DNA from: Plasmopara viticola
Lineage: Eukaryota > Oomycota > Peronosporomycetes > Peronosporales > Peronosporaceae
Length of the DNA: 64,000 bases
Direction of reading: 5' to 3'
Assembly (NCBI GenBank): GCA_001695595.3
Contig: MBPM02000065.1
Coordinates: 310,001-374,000 of the forward strand
Numbering within the stretch: position 1 is the first letter of the stretch; each line of letters begins with the position of its first letter. Positions 62,690-64,000 of this stretch are shown in pieces. A program made the translations under genes and the position numbers. Below the pieces are notes generated by a model. The model searched no databases and was not told the DNA's origin. It worked only from the letters and a program-made list of their open reading frames with translations.

Positions 62690-63720
62690 AGTTTGAATTT
62701 AAACACATCTATGGTAAGGAAAGTTGATTTCTTGTCCAAGCGATATAAGGTCAGTATATTAATCCATCACCAGATGGCTCGTGCCGTATACATGAATATA
62801 ACTCCTTTTCACGCGATCCAAAAACTGTCAAGCACAATCATCTGTCACAAGATTTTGGGGCTTGAATTCTTCATTTTTAACTTTTCGGCTTGCCTTTCTT
62901 AATTACAAACGTACTAAACATGCTGCTGAATACGATATGACACTTGCGCGGGTCACAATTTTGTTGCCTTATGCTTAAAGCGGTTATGTCAGTATAAAGT
63001 CCCGTATATGCCAGATCAAAAAAGCGTATCGGGTGCGACAAGATTCATAATGAGAGCAAGCGCGTAGGTCACTCAAATTATCTCCAATCTCGCTGACTTA
63101 TATGTGTAGCGTTCATCTTATTGCTTGGATCAGTTCTTGTATAATTCCTTCGGCTTTTCATTGGCTTGAGACCGATACGTTATTGCAGGGTGCTGTTTCT
63201 GCCCGAAGTGCGAAGTGACGCTAACATATAACTTAAATAACAATCATGTCGGATTGCCGTACTGACTCTCAATCAACAAAATCCGTATTACACTTTGTAT
63301 GTCTAGGCGAACTGTCACTAGCTCCAATCTGACGAAGCACGCATTTCTCGCAAACGTTATTTGGCTTGAGATTTTCTAACTTTGACTACTATGTACTTTA
63401 GAAGTAAATCGACCTACAGCAAGAGCCCTGTAATTTTTTGTGATATCGGAAAGCGACGAAAACTTAATAAATTTCCTGTACGAAAATAAAAAATCGATAT
63501 GTATGGCCGCAATAATTATTGAAGATGTCCTTCTCCTTTCTCACACTTTGCACACTGCCTCACATACCAATTTACGCTCTTCCAAAAAGCCTGCGACTTG
63601 ACCATTAGTATAGGTCCGCCTACATTTTCTCTTCACTCTCGTATTCAGGATGTCTTATTGCGGGTCTTAGACACCACCGTCTTCAAGATCAGATTACATT
63701 TTGCTTAGATTTTTTTGCCT
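62690..63720 (-). mobile_element. Ty3/gypsy integrase remnant
   Basis: On the minus strand near 63620-63550 a frame reads FWKSVNWYVRQCAKCEKGEG, the second half of the integrase HHCC zinc domain. Near 63190-63130 another reads ITYRSQANEKPKELYK, like the catalytic-core segment around the last acidic residue (YRxQxNGQxER). The order and spacing fit gypsy integrase. Stops are numerous. It belongs to a different lineage from the other remnants here as far as short motifs show. Confidence 0.5.
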
Positions 63721-64000
63721 GCAGACGAAGAGAATAGAAGCAGAATTTACAAGACGATCGTGATACCAAAGGGTCAATTCTTCTGCAAGCCGTCCTTGTC
63801 AGTCTCGCAATTTTGCTAAATGATAAAGCTTCATCTTGCTCAGCTTCAACTCAGATGCATCTCAAGTCTCACGATTAGCTATTCTTCATCGTTCTCAACC
63901 GATCTGATCCATAACAATATGTCCGTTCTGCCTGCTACCTGACGGTACTCGGGTTTTTCTCCTTCTTGAAAGATAAATGCTCCAAGTTTTCAGCTTATTC
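63721..64000. other. end of window, nothing seen
   Basis: No gene is recognised. The minus-strand sequence probably continues the gypsy remnant toward its reverse transcriptase beyond the window. Confidence 0.3.

Noticed and set aside
1..64000. CRISPR arrays, rRNA genes, RXLR or Crinkler effector genes
   Set aside because: No regularly spaced repeats, no rRNA core sequence, and no signal peptide followed by an RxLR or LxLFLAK motif was seen in the ORFs.

Overview
The window looks like nuclear DNA of an oomycete, probably a Peronosporales species (Phytophthora or downy-mildew type). The evidence is short phase-consistent GT..AG introns (mostly 53-89 bp), compact gene clusters with 90-600 bp between genes, a WRKY19-like zinc-finger protein of the kind known from oomycetes, and long stretches of decayed Ty3/gypsy, MULE and SINE sequence. 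The species is inference; no rRNA or marker gene is present.

Layout: (1) 0.3-3.6 kb: two convergent genes, a CID-domain RNA polymerase II regulator (RPRD/Rtt103-like) and a zinc-ribbon protein. (2) 3.6-23.6 kb: repeat-rich DNA with no intact gene. It holds a gypsy fragment interrupted by a SINE-like element with a perfect 11-bp target duplication, a second truncated copy of that element, and a frameshifted MULE transposase. (3) 23.6-29.2 kb: a small FAM173-like methyltransferase, a possible small membrane protein, and a large four-exon protein combining a RING-H2 finger with six WRKY19-like zinc repeats. (4) 29.2-42.9 kb: a second repeat block. It holds an inverted copy of the 4.4-7.0 kb gypsy fragment, a 1.06 kb element with terminal inverted repeats carrying pieces of a coiled-coil gene, and a minus-strand gypsy element with a dimeric tRNA-derived SINE nested in it. 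(5) 43-50.2 kb: housekeeping cluster of UTP15, eIF3k, a small hypothetical gene, an ERICH2-like protein and the CTD phosphatase FCP1, the last two divergent from a 92-bp spacer. (6) 50.2-55 kb: gypsy gag/protease/RT remnant. (7) 55-60.8 kb: three same-strand genes: a SAM-methyltransferase-like protein with an acidic insert, an NhaC-type Na+/H+ antiporter and a CPBP intramembrane protease. (8) 60.8-64 kb: another minus-strand gypsy remnant.

The intact genes mostly serve core functions: Pol II CTD reading and dephosphorylation, ribosome biogenesis, translation initiation, ion transport. They form small islands in transposon wreckage, as described for oomycete 'two-speed' genomes. Exon joins were worked out by hand from splice signals and reading phase. 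Except for the zinc-ribbon gene and the small membrane ORF, every spliced model is a multiple of three and free of stops.
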